From: Streptomyces sp. NBC_01241
Lineage (GTDB): Bacteria > Actinomycetota > Actinomycetes > Streptomycetales > Streptomycetaceae
Length of the DNA: 64,000 nt
Direction: 5' to 3'
Assembly: GCF_041435435.1 (NCBI RefSeq)
Contig: NZ_CP108494.1
Span: 3,506,501 to 3,570,500 of the forward strand
Below the pieces are notes generated by a model. It made no database searches and was not told the origin of the DNA. It worked only from the letters and a program-made list of their open reading frames with translations. How positions within the stretch are numbered: position 1 is the first letter of the stretch; each line of letters starts with the position of its first letter. Below are positions 35,228-43,379 of this stretch, piece by piece. Position numbers and translations under genes: made by a program.

Positions 35228-35700
35228 GCCGGTTCTCCTCCTCGACTGGCTGACCTCACGACCGCATGCGAGTCAGGTCGGCTCCTGTCGACACCGAATC
35301 ATCCGAAAGCCCGGGCCACACGCCGGGCACGGACAGATTGCGCCGATCAGTCGAACGCGACCGGGCCTCGGAGACATGGGACTGCAGGAGCCGATCGGCA
35401 GCGCAGCCTTTCCCGGAGTGCGGGCAAAGTACGCGCGGGATACGCTGTTTGACAGGAAGGTGGAGTATCTCTGGGCGGTTCTACCCGCCAGTCGCCTTGC
35501 AGGCGATAACCAACCTTCTGCGGCGACCCGACGAGCGCGGTGCATCTCCTCGCGTCCGCGGAGCTGGGCAACGGTTACATGCCTTTTCTCGCGCCGTGTG
35601 CTCCTTGCGCTCCTTACGCTCCTTGCGCTCCTTGCGCTCCTTGCGCACCGAGTGGCGCCGGCTTCCGGGCCCGCAGCTTGTAGTCCCTGTGGAGGTCGGG
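35228..35700. other. 473-bp gap before the P450 operon
   Basis: Should contain the operon promoter and the promoter of the SDR gene. A run of 9-base GCTCCTTGC-type repeats lies at about 35598-35646, just before the ferredoxin ribosome site. TTGACA occurs at 35449. No gene is supported. Confidence 0.5.
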
Positions 35701-35928
35701 ATGAGAGTTGTCGTTGATCTTTCCCGATGTGAAGGGTATGCGCAGTGCGCCTTCCTGGCTCCGGACGCGTTCCGGATGCACGGCGAGGAAGCGCTGATGT
35801 ACGACCCGAACGCCGACGACGCCCAGCGCGACCAGGTGCTGCGCGCCGCGGCGGCCTGCCCGGTCCAAGCGATTCTGGTCGACCGGCTGGAGGGACCGGA
35901 CGCACCGGCGGAGGCGTCGCCGTCATGA
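35701..35928 (+). CDS. Ferredoxin, 3Fe-4S/P450-associated type
   Basis: A 75-residue ferredoxin. Cluster ligands are C10 and C16 in RCEGYAQCAF and C53 in AAACPVQAI. The position of the second Cys of a 4Fe-4S site is Tyr13, the pattern of three-Cys ferredoxins that serve actinomycete P450s. GGAGG lies five bases before the ATG. Its stop overlaps the reductase start (ATGA). It carries electrons from the following reductase to the P450 two genes on. Confidence 0.92.
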   Translation: MRVVVDLSRCEGYAQCAFLAPDAFRMHGEEALMYDPNADDAQRDQVLRAAAACPVQAILVDRLEGPDAPAEASPS

Positions 35929-37316
35929 CCAGCGCCGACAATCTGCACGCGTTCAAGCGCGATGGCCGCATCGTGGTTGTCGGGGCGTCGCTGGCGGGCC
36001 TGCGGGCCGCGGAGGCGCTGCGCGACGAGGGTTTCACCGGATCGCTGACCATGATCGGCGACGAGCTGGGCGAGCCCTACGACCGGCCGCCCCTGTCCAA
36101 GCAGGTGCTGACCGGATGGGTGCCGGCCGAAAGCACCAAACTGCCGCGACGTCGTGACATCGATGCGGAGTGGCTGCTGGGTGTGCCTGCCGACGGGCTG
36201 GACCTGGGGACCAACCACGTGCGTCTCGCCGACGGACGCGACGTCCCCTTCGACCGGGTGTTGATCTCCACCGGGGTCCGGGCCCGGCCTTGGTTCGTCG
36301 AGAGCGAGGCGGCTCTGGACGGGGTCTTTGTCGTGCGTACGCGCGAACACGCCGAGGGCCTGAAGCGAGCCCTCGCCGCTGGCCCCTCCCGCGTCCTGGT
36401 CATCGGTGCGGGATTCACCGGCTCCGAGATCGCCTCGGTCTGCCGCGAACGGGACATCCCGGTGACCGTCGCCGAACTCGCGCCGGCCCCGCTGGTCGGG
36501 GCCCTCGGCGCCATGATCGGTGAGGTTGCGGCGGACATGCAGCGCGCTCACGGTGTAGATCTGCGCTGCGGTGTCAAGGTGACGCGACTGGAGGGCGACG
36601 CGCAGGGACGGCTTCGCCGCGCTCACTTCGACGACGGCACCACGATCGACGCCGACGTGGCGGTGGTGGCACTCGGGGGCATCCGCAACACCGAGTGGCT
36701 GCAAGGCTCGGGACTGGCGGCGGGTGTCTGGGGAATCGCCTGCGACACGGGCTGTCGCGCCCTCGACCTCAACGGCCTCGTCACCGACGATGTCTTCGTC
36801 GCCGGAGACGTGGCACGCTGCCCGAACCCGATCTACGAGTACCGGCTCATCTCGCTGGAGCACTGGGCCAACGCAGTGGAGCAGGCCGAGGTCGCGGCGC
36901 ACAACATGGTCAGCTCCCAGGCGGATCGCTGGCCCCATCTGTCCATCCCGCTGTTCTGGTCGATCCAGTTCGGCGTCAACATCAAGTCCGTCGGCGTGCC
37001 GACCTTCGCCGACGAGGTGGTCGTCACCCAGGGGTCGGTGCCCGACCACCGCTTCGTCGCCGCATACGGCTACCGGGGCCGCGTCACCGCGGCAGTGAGC
37101 TTCAACAACGCGAAGTGGCTGGACCACTACCGAACGCTCATCGAGACGGCCGCACCCTTCCCGCCTCCCTGTCCCACGCCCGACCGGCCCGCCGACATGA
37201 AACCGGTGCCCGTCGACTTCCCCGGGCCCGTTCTGCTCGCCCAGGGCGCCACCGTCGTCGTCACCGGCCACGATCCGGGCGAGCGACGCGTCACGGCCGC
37301 GCGCCAGCACCGGTAG
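35925..37316 (+). CDS. FAD-dependent ferredoxin reductase
   Basis: A 463-residue pyridine nucleotide-disulfide-type reductase. The FAD-binding start is RIVVVGASLAGLRAAEALRD, followed by PYDRPPLSKQ; VLVIGAGFTGSEIASVCRE is the NAD(P)H Rossmann motif, VFVAGDVARCPNP the second FAD contact, and RLISLEHWANAVEQAEVAA is usual for rubredoxin/ferredoxin reductases. It takes electrons from NAD(P)H and passes them to the ferredoxin encoded immediately upstream (four-base overlap). With the P450 it makes a complete class I electron chain in a single operon. Confidence 0.93.
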   Translation: MTSADNLHAFKRDGRIVVVGASLAGLRAAEALRDEGFTGSLTMIGDELGEPYDRPPLSKQVLTGWVPAESTKLPRRRDIDAEWLLGVPADGLDLGTNHVRLADGRDVPFDRVLISTGVRARPWFVESEAALDGVFVVRTREHAEGLKRALAAGPSRVLVIGAGFTGSEIASVCRERDIPVTVAELAPAPLVGALGAMIGEVAADMQRAHGVDLRCGVKVTRLEGDAQGRLRRAHFDDGTTIDADVAVVALGGIRNTEWLQGSGLAAGVWGIACDTGCRALDLNGLVTDDVFVAGDVARCPNPIYEYRLISLEHWANAVEQAEVAAHNMVSSQADRWPHLSIPLFWSIQFGVNIKSVGVPTFADEVVVTQGSVPDHRFVAAYGYRGRVTAAVSFNNAKWLDHYRTLIETAAPFPPPCPTPDRPADMKPVPVDFPGPVLLAQGATVVVTGHDPGERRVTAARQHR

Positions 37317-37328
37317 GAGGGACACGAG

Positions 37329-38549
37329 ATGACCACGACCAAGACGCCCGACCTGCTGCGCCGGGTCCTCGACCACTCCTCCCGGGCCGACCCGTATCCG
37401 CTGTACGCCGAGCTGCGCAGGACACCGGTGGCCCGGCAGGAGGACGGCAGCTACGTCATCAGCACCTATCGCGAGATCACGGACATCCTGCACAACCCGC
37501 ACCTGAGCTCGGACACCCGCAATCTCTCGCATCCGACGGCCGGAGCCGAGGAGCAGACCACGCCGGCGTTCATCAACCTCGACCCGCCCGAGCACGACCG
37601 CCTGCGGCGGATGGCGATGCGCCATTTCGGCCCCCCGCACACCCCGGGGCTGGTGACCGGCATGGAACCCGCCCTGACCGCCACCGTCAGCGACCTGATC
37701 GACGACTTTGCGGGCAAGGAGCAGATCGACGTCGTCGACGACTTCGCCTACCCGTTCCCCGTCACCGTGATCTGCCGCCTGCTCGGCGTGCCCCGCGAGG
37801 ACGAACCGCGGTTCCGTCTGTGGGTGAACGACATCATCAACTCGATCGACTACGACCCCAAGACCGATCCGAGGGAAAAACTGGACAACGGCGTGCAGGC
37901 CCGCAAGGACTTGCGCCAGTACCTCGGCGGGCTGCTGGAGCAACGCCACGGCCGGCCGGGCGACGACCTGCTGTCACGGCTGGCCAACGACGACGGGCCC
38001 GACGGGCGGATGACCGACGAGGAAATCGTCAGCACCGCCAACCTGCTGCTGATCGCCGGCCATGAGACCACCGTCAACCTCATCACCAACGGCATGCTGA
38101 CGCTGCTGCGTCACCCGCAGGTGCTCCAGCGCCTGCGCGACGAACCGGGCCTCGTCATACCCCTGGTCGAGGAACTGCTGCGATACGAGCCGCCCGTGCA
38201 CATCATTCCCTGGCGGGCGGCGTACAGCGACATCGCTGTCGCCGACACCGTGATCCCCAAGGGCTCGCAGATCATGCTGATGCTGGCCTCGGGCAACCGC
38301 GATCCGGACCGCTTCCACGATCCCGACCGCTTCGACCCCGATCGGCGTGACAACCAGCACCTCGGCTTCGGCAGCGGCATTCACCTGTGCTTCGGCGGCC
38401 CGCTGGCCCGAAGGGAAACCCACATCGCACTGACCGAGCTGGTACGCCGCCTCGACCGGCCCAGGCTGGTCGCCGACCCGCCACCGTACCGGCGCAGCCC
38501 CGTTCTGCGCGGGCCGATCCATCTGCACATCGAGCAGGGCGACGGTTAG
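37329..38549 (+). CDS. Cytochrome P450
   Basis: A 406-residue soluble bacterial P450. The I-helix oxygen-activation motif is AGHETTVNL, the K-helix ExxR is EELLRYEPPVH, and the heme loop GFGSGIHLCFGGPLAR places the axial Cys at residue 354. AGGAGG lies eight bases before the ATG, twelve bases after the reductase gene, so it is the third gene of the operon. It is a monooxygenase with dedicated redox partners. The substrate cannot be read; no terpene synthase, PKS or NRPS gene is close, so it is more likely catabolic or detoxifying. Confidence 0.95.
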   Translation: MTTTKTPDLLRRVLDHSSRADPYPLYAELRRTPVARQEDGSYVISTYREITDILHNPHLSSDTRNLSHPTAGAEEQTTPAFINLDPPEHDRLRRMAMRHFGPPHTPGLVTGMEPALTATVSDLIDDFAGKEQIDVVDDFAYPFPVTVICRLLGVPREDEPRFRLWVNDIINSIDYDPKTDPREKLDNGVQARKDLRQYLGGLLEQRHGRPGDDLLSRLANDDGPDGRMTDEEIVSTANLLLIAGHETTVNLITNGMLTLLRHPQVLQRLRDEPGLVIPLVEELLRYEPPVHIIPWRAAYSDIAVADTVIPKGSQIMLMLASGNRDPDRFHDPDRFDPDRRDNQHLGFGSGIHLCFGGPLARRETHIALTELVRRLDRPRLVADPPPYRRSPVLRGPIHLHIEQGDG

Positions 38550-38578
38550 CGCGACGTTCGACGGTTAGCGCGACGATC

Positions 38579-39256
38579 TCACGTGGCGAGGATGCTGATG
38601 CCGTCGCCCAGGAGCTTGAGACCGAGCACGAAGAACAGGACGGCCATGACGGCGACGTTGTGCTGCGCGGCCCAGTCTCGCCAGTTGCCGAGGATGCTTC
38701 TGGCACGTTCGCCCATGGTCAGGTAGACGGCAAGTGGTGCGAGCACTCCGAGGGAGGCGACGACCACGAAAATCGCGAGCGTTCCGATCTGCTGTGGCAC
38801 GGGGAGCCCGGCAGAGCTGATCGAGGCGCCCGCGGCGATGGTCAGGGGCGCGTTTTTGAGATTGGCCGCCGAAAGCAACAGCCCTAGACCGAGGATCTTG
38901 ACGGGAGTGAAGCGGTCGATCGCTGCCATCCACTTCGGGAGCTGCGCCCGGGAGGCGTCTTGGGGGCGGCGCTGCCATTGACGGGCGCCGAAGAGGGCAA
39001 GGAGTGCGCCCAGGGCGAGCTTGAGGGCTCCGACCCAAGTGGCTGGGTGCTTGTGGGCCGAGGCTCCGCCTGTGCCACCGACAGCCAGCATGATCGCGCC
39101 GAGCGCTGCGAGCCCTAGCACCCAGCCGAGAGCGAACAGCAGTCCGCCCAGGCGCCCCTGCGGGGTGGCCAGGATGAGGATGATCGCCACGATCGGAAGG
39201 GGGCTGACTGCGACACCTGCGGCCAGGCCCAGCACATCACCGACGGCGTGTCCCAC
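38579..39256 (-). CDS. GAP-family (Sap/SfLAP-like) integral membrane protein
   Basis: A 225-residue protein with about six membrane segments. The GAP-family layout is visible: LGLAAGVAVSPLPIVAIILI, then LFALGWVLGLAALGA, and in the second half FTPVKILGLGLLLSAANLKN followed by helices. Relatives include mycobacterial proteins for glycolipid export. GTG 39256 has a GGAGG site. It converges on the P450 operon. Upstream sequence leads straight into the att5 scar, so its promoter lies at the edge of mobile DNA. Transport function is inferred from the family. Confidence 0.8.
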   Translation of the reverse strand: MGHAVGDVLGLAAGVAVSPLPIVAIILILATPQGRLGGLLFALGWVLGLAALGAIMLAVGGTGGASAHKHPATWVGALKLALGALLALFGARQWQRRPQDASRAQLPKWMAAIDRFTPVKILGLGLLLSAANLKNAPLTIAAGASISSAGLPVPQQIGTLAIFVVVASLGVLAPLAVYLTMGERARSILGNWRDWAAQHNVAVMAVLFFVLGLKLLGDGISILAT

Positions 39257-39438
39257 TGCGGCCTCCGGGGAGAGAGACGGATGATCCGGAGCGGACTGCC
39301 CATGTCGGCTGACTGGAAGCCGGCATGCCTGGCCCTTGTACAGGCGCAGCCCTCTTCGCCATCGTGAGGGTCTCCGGGCCCGGCATCCATCGGCCGGTGG
39401 CGAACGGGTGATCTCTGACCACCGGCCTGATGGCCTTG

Positions 39439-39455
39439 ATCCTGCCTGGGGCACC
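39439..39455 (+). repeat. att copy 5 (only the tRNA 3' tail remains)
   Basis: ATCCTGCCTGGGGCACCA-like tail of the tRNA-Arg repeat, with the same T as att2. The T-loop and anticodon-loop part upstream is not recognisable. It is followed by a worn copy of the tRNA terminator (39465-39491, GCCCCGGAC / GTCCGGGGC), the double TGACATC repeat and an integrase ghost, in the same order as att3. Confidence 0.7.
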
Positions 39456-39492
39456 AGTGCAAACGCCCCGGACCGATCTCGAGTCCGGGGCC

Positions 39493-39528
39493 TTCGACAT
39501 CCACGTCTGGCATCAACGACGGCGGTCA
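39493..39528 (+). repeat. Element-end repeat (double TGACATC motif), copy 4
   Basis: TTCGACATCCACGTCTGGCA then TCAACGACGGCGGTCA, homologous to 15225-15260 and running into the same integrase 3' end. Confidence 0.7.
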
Positions 39529-40000
39529 CCCACGGCCGGGCCGCCTTTTGAGCAGCCTGTCCATGTGGCTGATGGCTTCGCGCTGGGTGTCCTGGACTAC
39601 GTGCGTGCAGACGTCCATGGTGATGGCTGATCCGGCTGTGCCCGAGGATCTCCATCACGACGCGAGGAGCCACCCCAGCCGCGGTGAGGATCGTGGCGCA
39701 GCCGTGCCGGGCAAATCGTGCAGGCGGATCATCCGGAGGCCGGCGGATTCGGCGACGCGAGTGAAGGAGCGGTAGACGTTCCGCGGCTCGACCGGGCGAC
39801 CGGTCCGAGTGACGAAGACATGCCCGCCTTCTTGCCCCGACTCCCCTGCGCGAGCCTTGGCATCGACCTGGCGCATCCTGTGCCAGTGAAGGGGCGCGAT
39901 GCACCTAGCCGGCAGCGGAACAGCCCGTCGGCGCCGCCCCTTGGGATCGTCCCTGCCTGGAGCGAGTGCAATCACGTCGAAGGCCTCACACAGCCTGGAA
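39529..40000 (-). pseudogene. Tyrosine integrase remnant with frameshifts (sister of the 15258 fragment)
   Basis: Reading right to left on the minus strand: RAVPLPARCIAPLHWHRMRQ, then GHVFVTRTGRPVEPRNVYRS, FTRVAESAGLRMIRLHDL; after a frameshift near 39715, ARHGCATILTAAGVAPRVVM and EILGHSRIS; after another near 39625, HMDRLLKRRPG to the end. This is the C-terminal half of the integrase whose last 84 codons survive at 15258. The N-terminal half is missing. At least two frameshifts inactivate it. Confidence 0.8.
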
Positions 40001-40031
40001 CGATCTGTGCTGATGCTGGAGCTGCCCCGTG

Positions 40032-40855
40032 TCAGGCGAGCCAGCGGTAGGGCACGCGAAGGAGATCGCAAGCGTGGATGGCAACCGCATCGGCGTGCGG
40101 CGGGATGCCTTCGTCGGCAAGGCCACGAGTCAGGTGCAGGTGAAGGGACTGGAGGGTGGCAAAAGTGTTGAATGCCCAGACCGGGGCCGGCCCGGGGTCT
40201 ATACCGTCCAGGGCTGCCACCACCACGGTCAGCCAGCCGGTGGCCTCTTCCTGCTTCAGACCAGGGGCCTGGAGAATGCGCGTGAGCGCACGGGCAAGCC
40301 GCGCATCCTCCAACTGGCTGTAGCGGTAGTCGGTCTGCTTGGCCGTCATCCTGCGGGCACACAGTTCAAGCAGTTCGGTGCGGCGGTCAGGCAGGGCCTT
40401 CGCGAACGCAGCAGCAGCGTCGGCGCCGTGCGCGACGGCGTGCAGCCACCCCAGGGAGTCGTCCCAGCCGCGTGTGCCCGATTCTCGGCCAGATACCAGG
40501 TCGAGAATCGGGCAAACCAGCGCTCAACAGCCTCCTTCGGCACAAGGCCGGGGACGGCGTTGCCCCGCGTCAGAACGGAGCACAGAACCAGCGGTGCGAA
40601 GGTTCGGGCCTGTACCTCGGGGTGGCTGAATCGGGTGGCGGCGGTGTCGCCGAGCGCCTGGAGGACCTCATCGAAATGCCCTTCCTTAATCCATTGCGCA
40701 ACGCCGGTATAAGCGTAGTCGTCGCGGATCTCAGGATCCGCAGATACCAGCATGGCCGACAGCTCGGCGGCGAGCCGAGAAGCCGGGACGCCCTCGGGGA
40801 AGGGGAAGCCGTCGGCCGCGATCGACGCCCAGTCGACAAGATCAATATTCATCAC
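40032..40855 (-). pseudogene. DUF2785-like protein gene with one frameshift
   Basis: The first part from ATG 40852/40855 (NIDLVDWASIAADGFPFPEG, then AELSAMLVSADPEIRDDYAY and AVERWFARFSTWYLAE) is in one frame. From about 40480 the coherent sequence continues in another frame: WDDSLGWLHAVAHGADAAAA, then MTAKQTDYRYSQLEDARLAR, and ends LRVPYRWLA at 40032. The GWLHAVAHGAD core is the DUF2785 hallmark as I remember it. The joined protein is about 270 residues, family length. TATAGCCT lies close before the start without a ribosome site, so it may be leaderless. It is either a recent mutation or a sequencing error. Confidence 0.6.
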
Positions 40856-41108
40856 ATAAGGCTATACGCAGGGCGGACTTGGGGACGCCAGGGCACTGGG
40901 CACACGTCAAAGAGCCACACATGCCACCTGCGCGCCCGATCGAGCAATCATGGACGGGGAATAGCAGGGAACACCGGCAAGTGTCCCGGGAATGCACTCC
41001 TGCGGAGCTCTTACGGACACGGTGACACGTTGGCCGATGCACTCGGCTCCCTCCAGCTCCTTGGAATAACCGGGAGGTCTCGGCGTCGATCCGTACGGGA
41101 ATACGTTG

Positions 41109-41267
41109 ATGAACGAGCAGCGGTCTGCCGCCGCCCTCCAGGAGATCCGCGGTCTGAGGCAAAGATGCGGTGATGAGGGTCAGTTCGCAGCGCTGGACGA
41201 ACCCGCAGCGATGCTGGAGCAACGCGCGGCCACCCCAGGCAGTTACCTGTGGTTTGCGCGCGACTGA
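41109..41267 (+). CDS. Small hypothetical ORF in the decayed region
   Basis: A 52-codon frame (MNEQRSAAALQEIRGLRQRC then DEGQFAALDEPAAMLEQRAA, ending YLWFARD). Composition is protein-like, but there is no clear ribosome site and its 3' end overlaps the opposite-strand methyltransferase-like remnant by 25 bases. It may be a fragment. The remaining part of 40859-41700 shows no intact gene. Confidence 0.3.
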   Translation: MNEQRSAAALQEIRGLRQRCGDEGQFAALDEPAAMLEQRAATPGSYLWFARD

Positions 41268-41561
41268 AGCTCGAGCCACCACCGCGCCAGATCCAGCGGG
41301 GAGTCACGGGTGATCTCTGCTCGCTTGATGACGATCAGCCCTCCGCGATCGGGCACGGCCTCGATGTACCAGAAGCCGCCCTCCTCGTCAGCGTGGCGGA
41401 AGTGGTGCGCGTCGGGAACGAACACGTGACGCGGCACGGTCCGCAAGGCGGTCTCGACGGCGGGCGTACGGGCGTTTCCGTCAGCGCGGAGCTACTCGAC
41501 CAGGGCGTTACGGAGGCGCTCGGCGCCCGCCGTGGGGGGGGGCGATCGTGTCGGTGTTCAC
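41243..41561 (-). pseudogene. Remnant resembling the N-terminus of an FxLD-type/isoaspartyl methyltransferase
   Basis: From GTG 41561, NTDTIAPP runs into a nine-C tract (about 41535-41543 on the plus strand as G); after a shift the sequence reads AGAERLRNALVE, an in-frame TAG, then LRADGNARTPAVETALRTVP and RHVFVPDA. ALRTVPRHVFVPDA is the usual start of the protein-L-isoaspartate-like methyltransferases of the FxLD lanthipeptide systems. After that, unrelated sequence (GGFWYIEAVPDRGGLIVI, ending WWLELQSRANHR) continues to 41243. Frameshift, stop and a foreign tail show a dead chimera. No FxLD precursor is recognisable nearby. Confidence 0.4.
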
Positions 41562-41703
41562 CGCGCCGACGTCATCGGCGCTGGTCGTTGCCTCGTCGGG
41601 CGACGCGGCGGGGAGGCTGGGTGCGCTCCATGTGGCGGGAACTCGCAGTAAAAACGGGCCGATTGCATGTTTAGCGACGGGAGGTCGATCGTCTGATGAC
41701 TCC

Positions 41704-41736
41704 TTGACAGGAGAATATTGCGCCATTGAGTATCGT
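41704..41736 (+). promoter_or_regulatory. Candidate promoter of the peptide locus
   Basis: A perfect TTGACA -35 at 41704-41709, with GAGTAT 18 bases on as a possible -10 (41728-41733). A 7-bp inverted repeat CAGGAGA (41708-41714) / TCTCCTG (41743-41749) overlaps it and could be an operator. The start of the 28-codon ORF follows about 55 bases later. Confidence 0.45.
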
Positions 41737-41791
41737 CCTGCCTCTCCTGACCGGTGGAGGCTCAGTTATGAACGAGGCAGGGGGTTTTCGA

Positions 41792-41878
41792 ATGTCCGCG
41801 ATCGTTTCCACGCTCAAGCACACGAAGTACGTCATGGGTTCTCTGGCGGCGGTGCTCTTCACGAACTGCCCCAGCTGA
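41792..41878 (+). CDS. 28-residue peptide (candidate precursor or signal peptide)
   Basis: ATG 41792 has a strong GGGGG ribosome site (41780-41784, spacing 7) and the frame closes after 28 codons. The peptide is polar at first (MSAIVSTLKHTKY), then hydrophobic (VMGSLAAVLF), and ends TNCPS; the hydrophobic stretch is long enough to enter a membrane and the C-terminus has a single Cys. An upstream in-frame ATG at 41768 would add eight residues but lacks a site. A 13-bp hairpin starts seven bases after the stop, as often seen between an abundant precursor gene and its processing genes. Next come an adenylate-forming enzyme and a putative intramembrane protease. I know no family for it. Confidence 0.55.
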   Translation: MSAIVSTLKHTKYVMGSLAAVLFTNCPS

Positions 41879-41884
41879 CGCGAG

Positions 41885-41918
41885 GGTGGGGTGGGCGGCC
41901 ACGGTCGCCCACCCCACC
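41885..41918 (+). terminator. Hairpin between the peptide ORF and the ligase (attenuator-like)
   Basis: GGTGGGGTGGGCG / CGCCCACCCCACC, a perfect 13-bp stem with an eight-base loop, directly after the peptide stop and 45 bases before the ligase start. No U-run follows, so partial read-through is plausible. Confidence 0.7.
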
Positions 41919-41963
41919 ACGTCGACGGGGCCGGGGGCGAGGGCGAGGGCGGGGGAAGGATCC

Positions 41964-43379
41964 ATGTTCGACGCGGGGATACGGCAGTTCCGGATGGCGC
42001 TGGCCATGGTGCTCGGCCGTCCGATCAATGTGCGTTCCGCCGAACGGCTCGTCGAGGACGCGCTGGCAACACTCGCCGAGTTCGGCTCGCCCGGCGAGGA
42101 CGTCGAACAGTTGCTGCGCGGCGCCGCTGCCGACCCGCAGATGCGCACCGACCTCACCAACAAGGCCCTGCGCCGCACCGCGAAACGCCTCGCGGCGAAG
42201 TCGCCTTTCTATGCCGACCACTTCGCGGCTGCGGGGGTCGACCCGGGTGCACTGACCACCGAGAACATCGACGCAGTGCCCGTCACCACCAAGACCGACC
42301 TGGTCAAGCGGCCCCGCGACTTCCTCTGCGGCGAGCCCTTCCTTGCTTCCCGGACCACTGGGACGACAGGCCGGCCCACCGAGATCTGGTACTCCCGCTA
42401 CGAGGAGCGCCTGTGGCCCGCACTCGTCGCGCTCTCCCAGGTGCTGCGCGGCAACGTCCGCACCACCGACCTGGTCCAGTTCAACGTCAGCTCCCGTGCG
42501 ACCGGCACGGCGTACGCGGAGATGCAGGTCGCCCGCTTGGCCGGAGCGGCGATCCGGATGGTGGGCCTGGTGCCGCCCGCGGAGACACTGGACCTCACGG
42601 CGGGCACCGACGAATCGGCGCCAACCCTGATGGCCACCTATCCCAGCTATCTGGGGCAGCTGATCCGACTGGCTCGCGAACGGGGACTCGGCCCCGCGGA
42701 CTTCCGGCTGCGCCGCATCAATGTCGGCAGCGAAGTGCTCTCACCCGCCCTCGCGGCCGCCGCCGAGGAGACCTTCGGCGTCACCGTCCACGACGGCTAC
42801 GGCATGACCGAGGTGACGCCGGTGGCGGGCGCGATCTGCCGGCAGCGGCATCTCCACATCGACGCGGGCATCGGCCTGGTGGAGGTCTGCGACCTCGACA
42901 CCGGAAGGAAAGCCCTGCCCGAAGCGCTCGGCACGATCGTCGCCACGCCCTTCTTCCCCTACCGGGAGTGCATGCCGCTCTTCCGCTACGACACCCGGGA
43001 CCTGGTGCGGCAACTGCCCGACGCGCCGCTCACCTGCGAGATGGCGAACGTGCCGGCGACCTCGCACATCCTCGGCAAGGCGGACCATGTGCTGCGCACC
43101 CAGGATGGCCCGGTGACCCCGCGCGAGATCATCGAGGTCCTCGACGCGCTGCCCGGCGCGCGCTGGCCCATGCGCTATCGCGCCGACGTGGTGGACGGTC
43201 GGCTTCATGTGGAGGTGGCTGCTTCCTCGGTGCCGGAGACGAGCGGCATCGCGCATCATTTCGCCGAGGCGGGCATCGCCGCCACCGTCGACGTCGTACC
43301 GGTGGAAGGACCTGAGCTGCGGCGCTACCGCTGCGATCTGGTCGAGAACAGCTTCGCCTTCGCCGGGTGGGCCTCATGA
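41964..43379 (+). CDS. PaaK/LuxE-like adenylate-forming enzyme
   Basis: A 471-residue protein of the phenylacetate-CoA ligase/coenzyme F390 synthetase group. SRTTGTTGRPTEIWYS is the ATP-binding loop, RINVGSEVLSP and VHDGYGMTEVTP the adenylate-binding core, and LFRYDTRDLVRQL the hinge Asp region. The N-terminal 90 residues are a helical cap (SPFYADHFAAAG). It should activate a carboxylate as an acyl-AMP; whether CoA, a protein or a peptide is the acceptor is open. The start has GGGGGAAGGA upstream. The stop overlaps the next gene (ATGA). Genes of aromatic-acid CoA catabolism are not adjacent, which argues against a simple PaaK role. Confidence 0.8.
   Translation: MFDAGIRQFRMALAMVLGRPINVRSAERLVEDALATLAEFGSPGEDVEQLLRGAAADPQMRTDLTNKALRRTAKRLAAKSPFYADHFAAAGVDPGALTTENIDAVPVTTKTDLVKRPRDFLCGEPFLASRTTGTTGRPTEIWYSRYEERLWPALVALSQVLRGNVRTTDLVQFNVSSRATGTAYAEMQVARLAGAAIRMVGLVPPAETLDLTAGTDESAPTLMATYPSYLGQLIRLARERGLGPADFRLRRINVGSEVLSPALAAAAEETFGVTVHDGYGMTEVTPVAGAICRQRHLHIDAGIGLVEVCDLDTGRKALPEALGTIVATPFFPYRECMPLFRYDTRDLVRQLPDAPLTCEMANVPATSHILGKADHVLRTQDGPVTPREIIEVLDALPGARWPMRYRADVVDGRLHVEVAASSVPETSGIAHHFAEAGIAATVDVVPVEGPELRRYRCDLVENSFAFAGWAS

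Noticed and set aside
41964..43379. Phenylacetate catabolism gene paaK
   Set aside because: No paa oxygenase, thioesterase or isomerase genes are adjacent, and the gene is coupled to a membrane protease-like gene instead.
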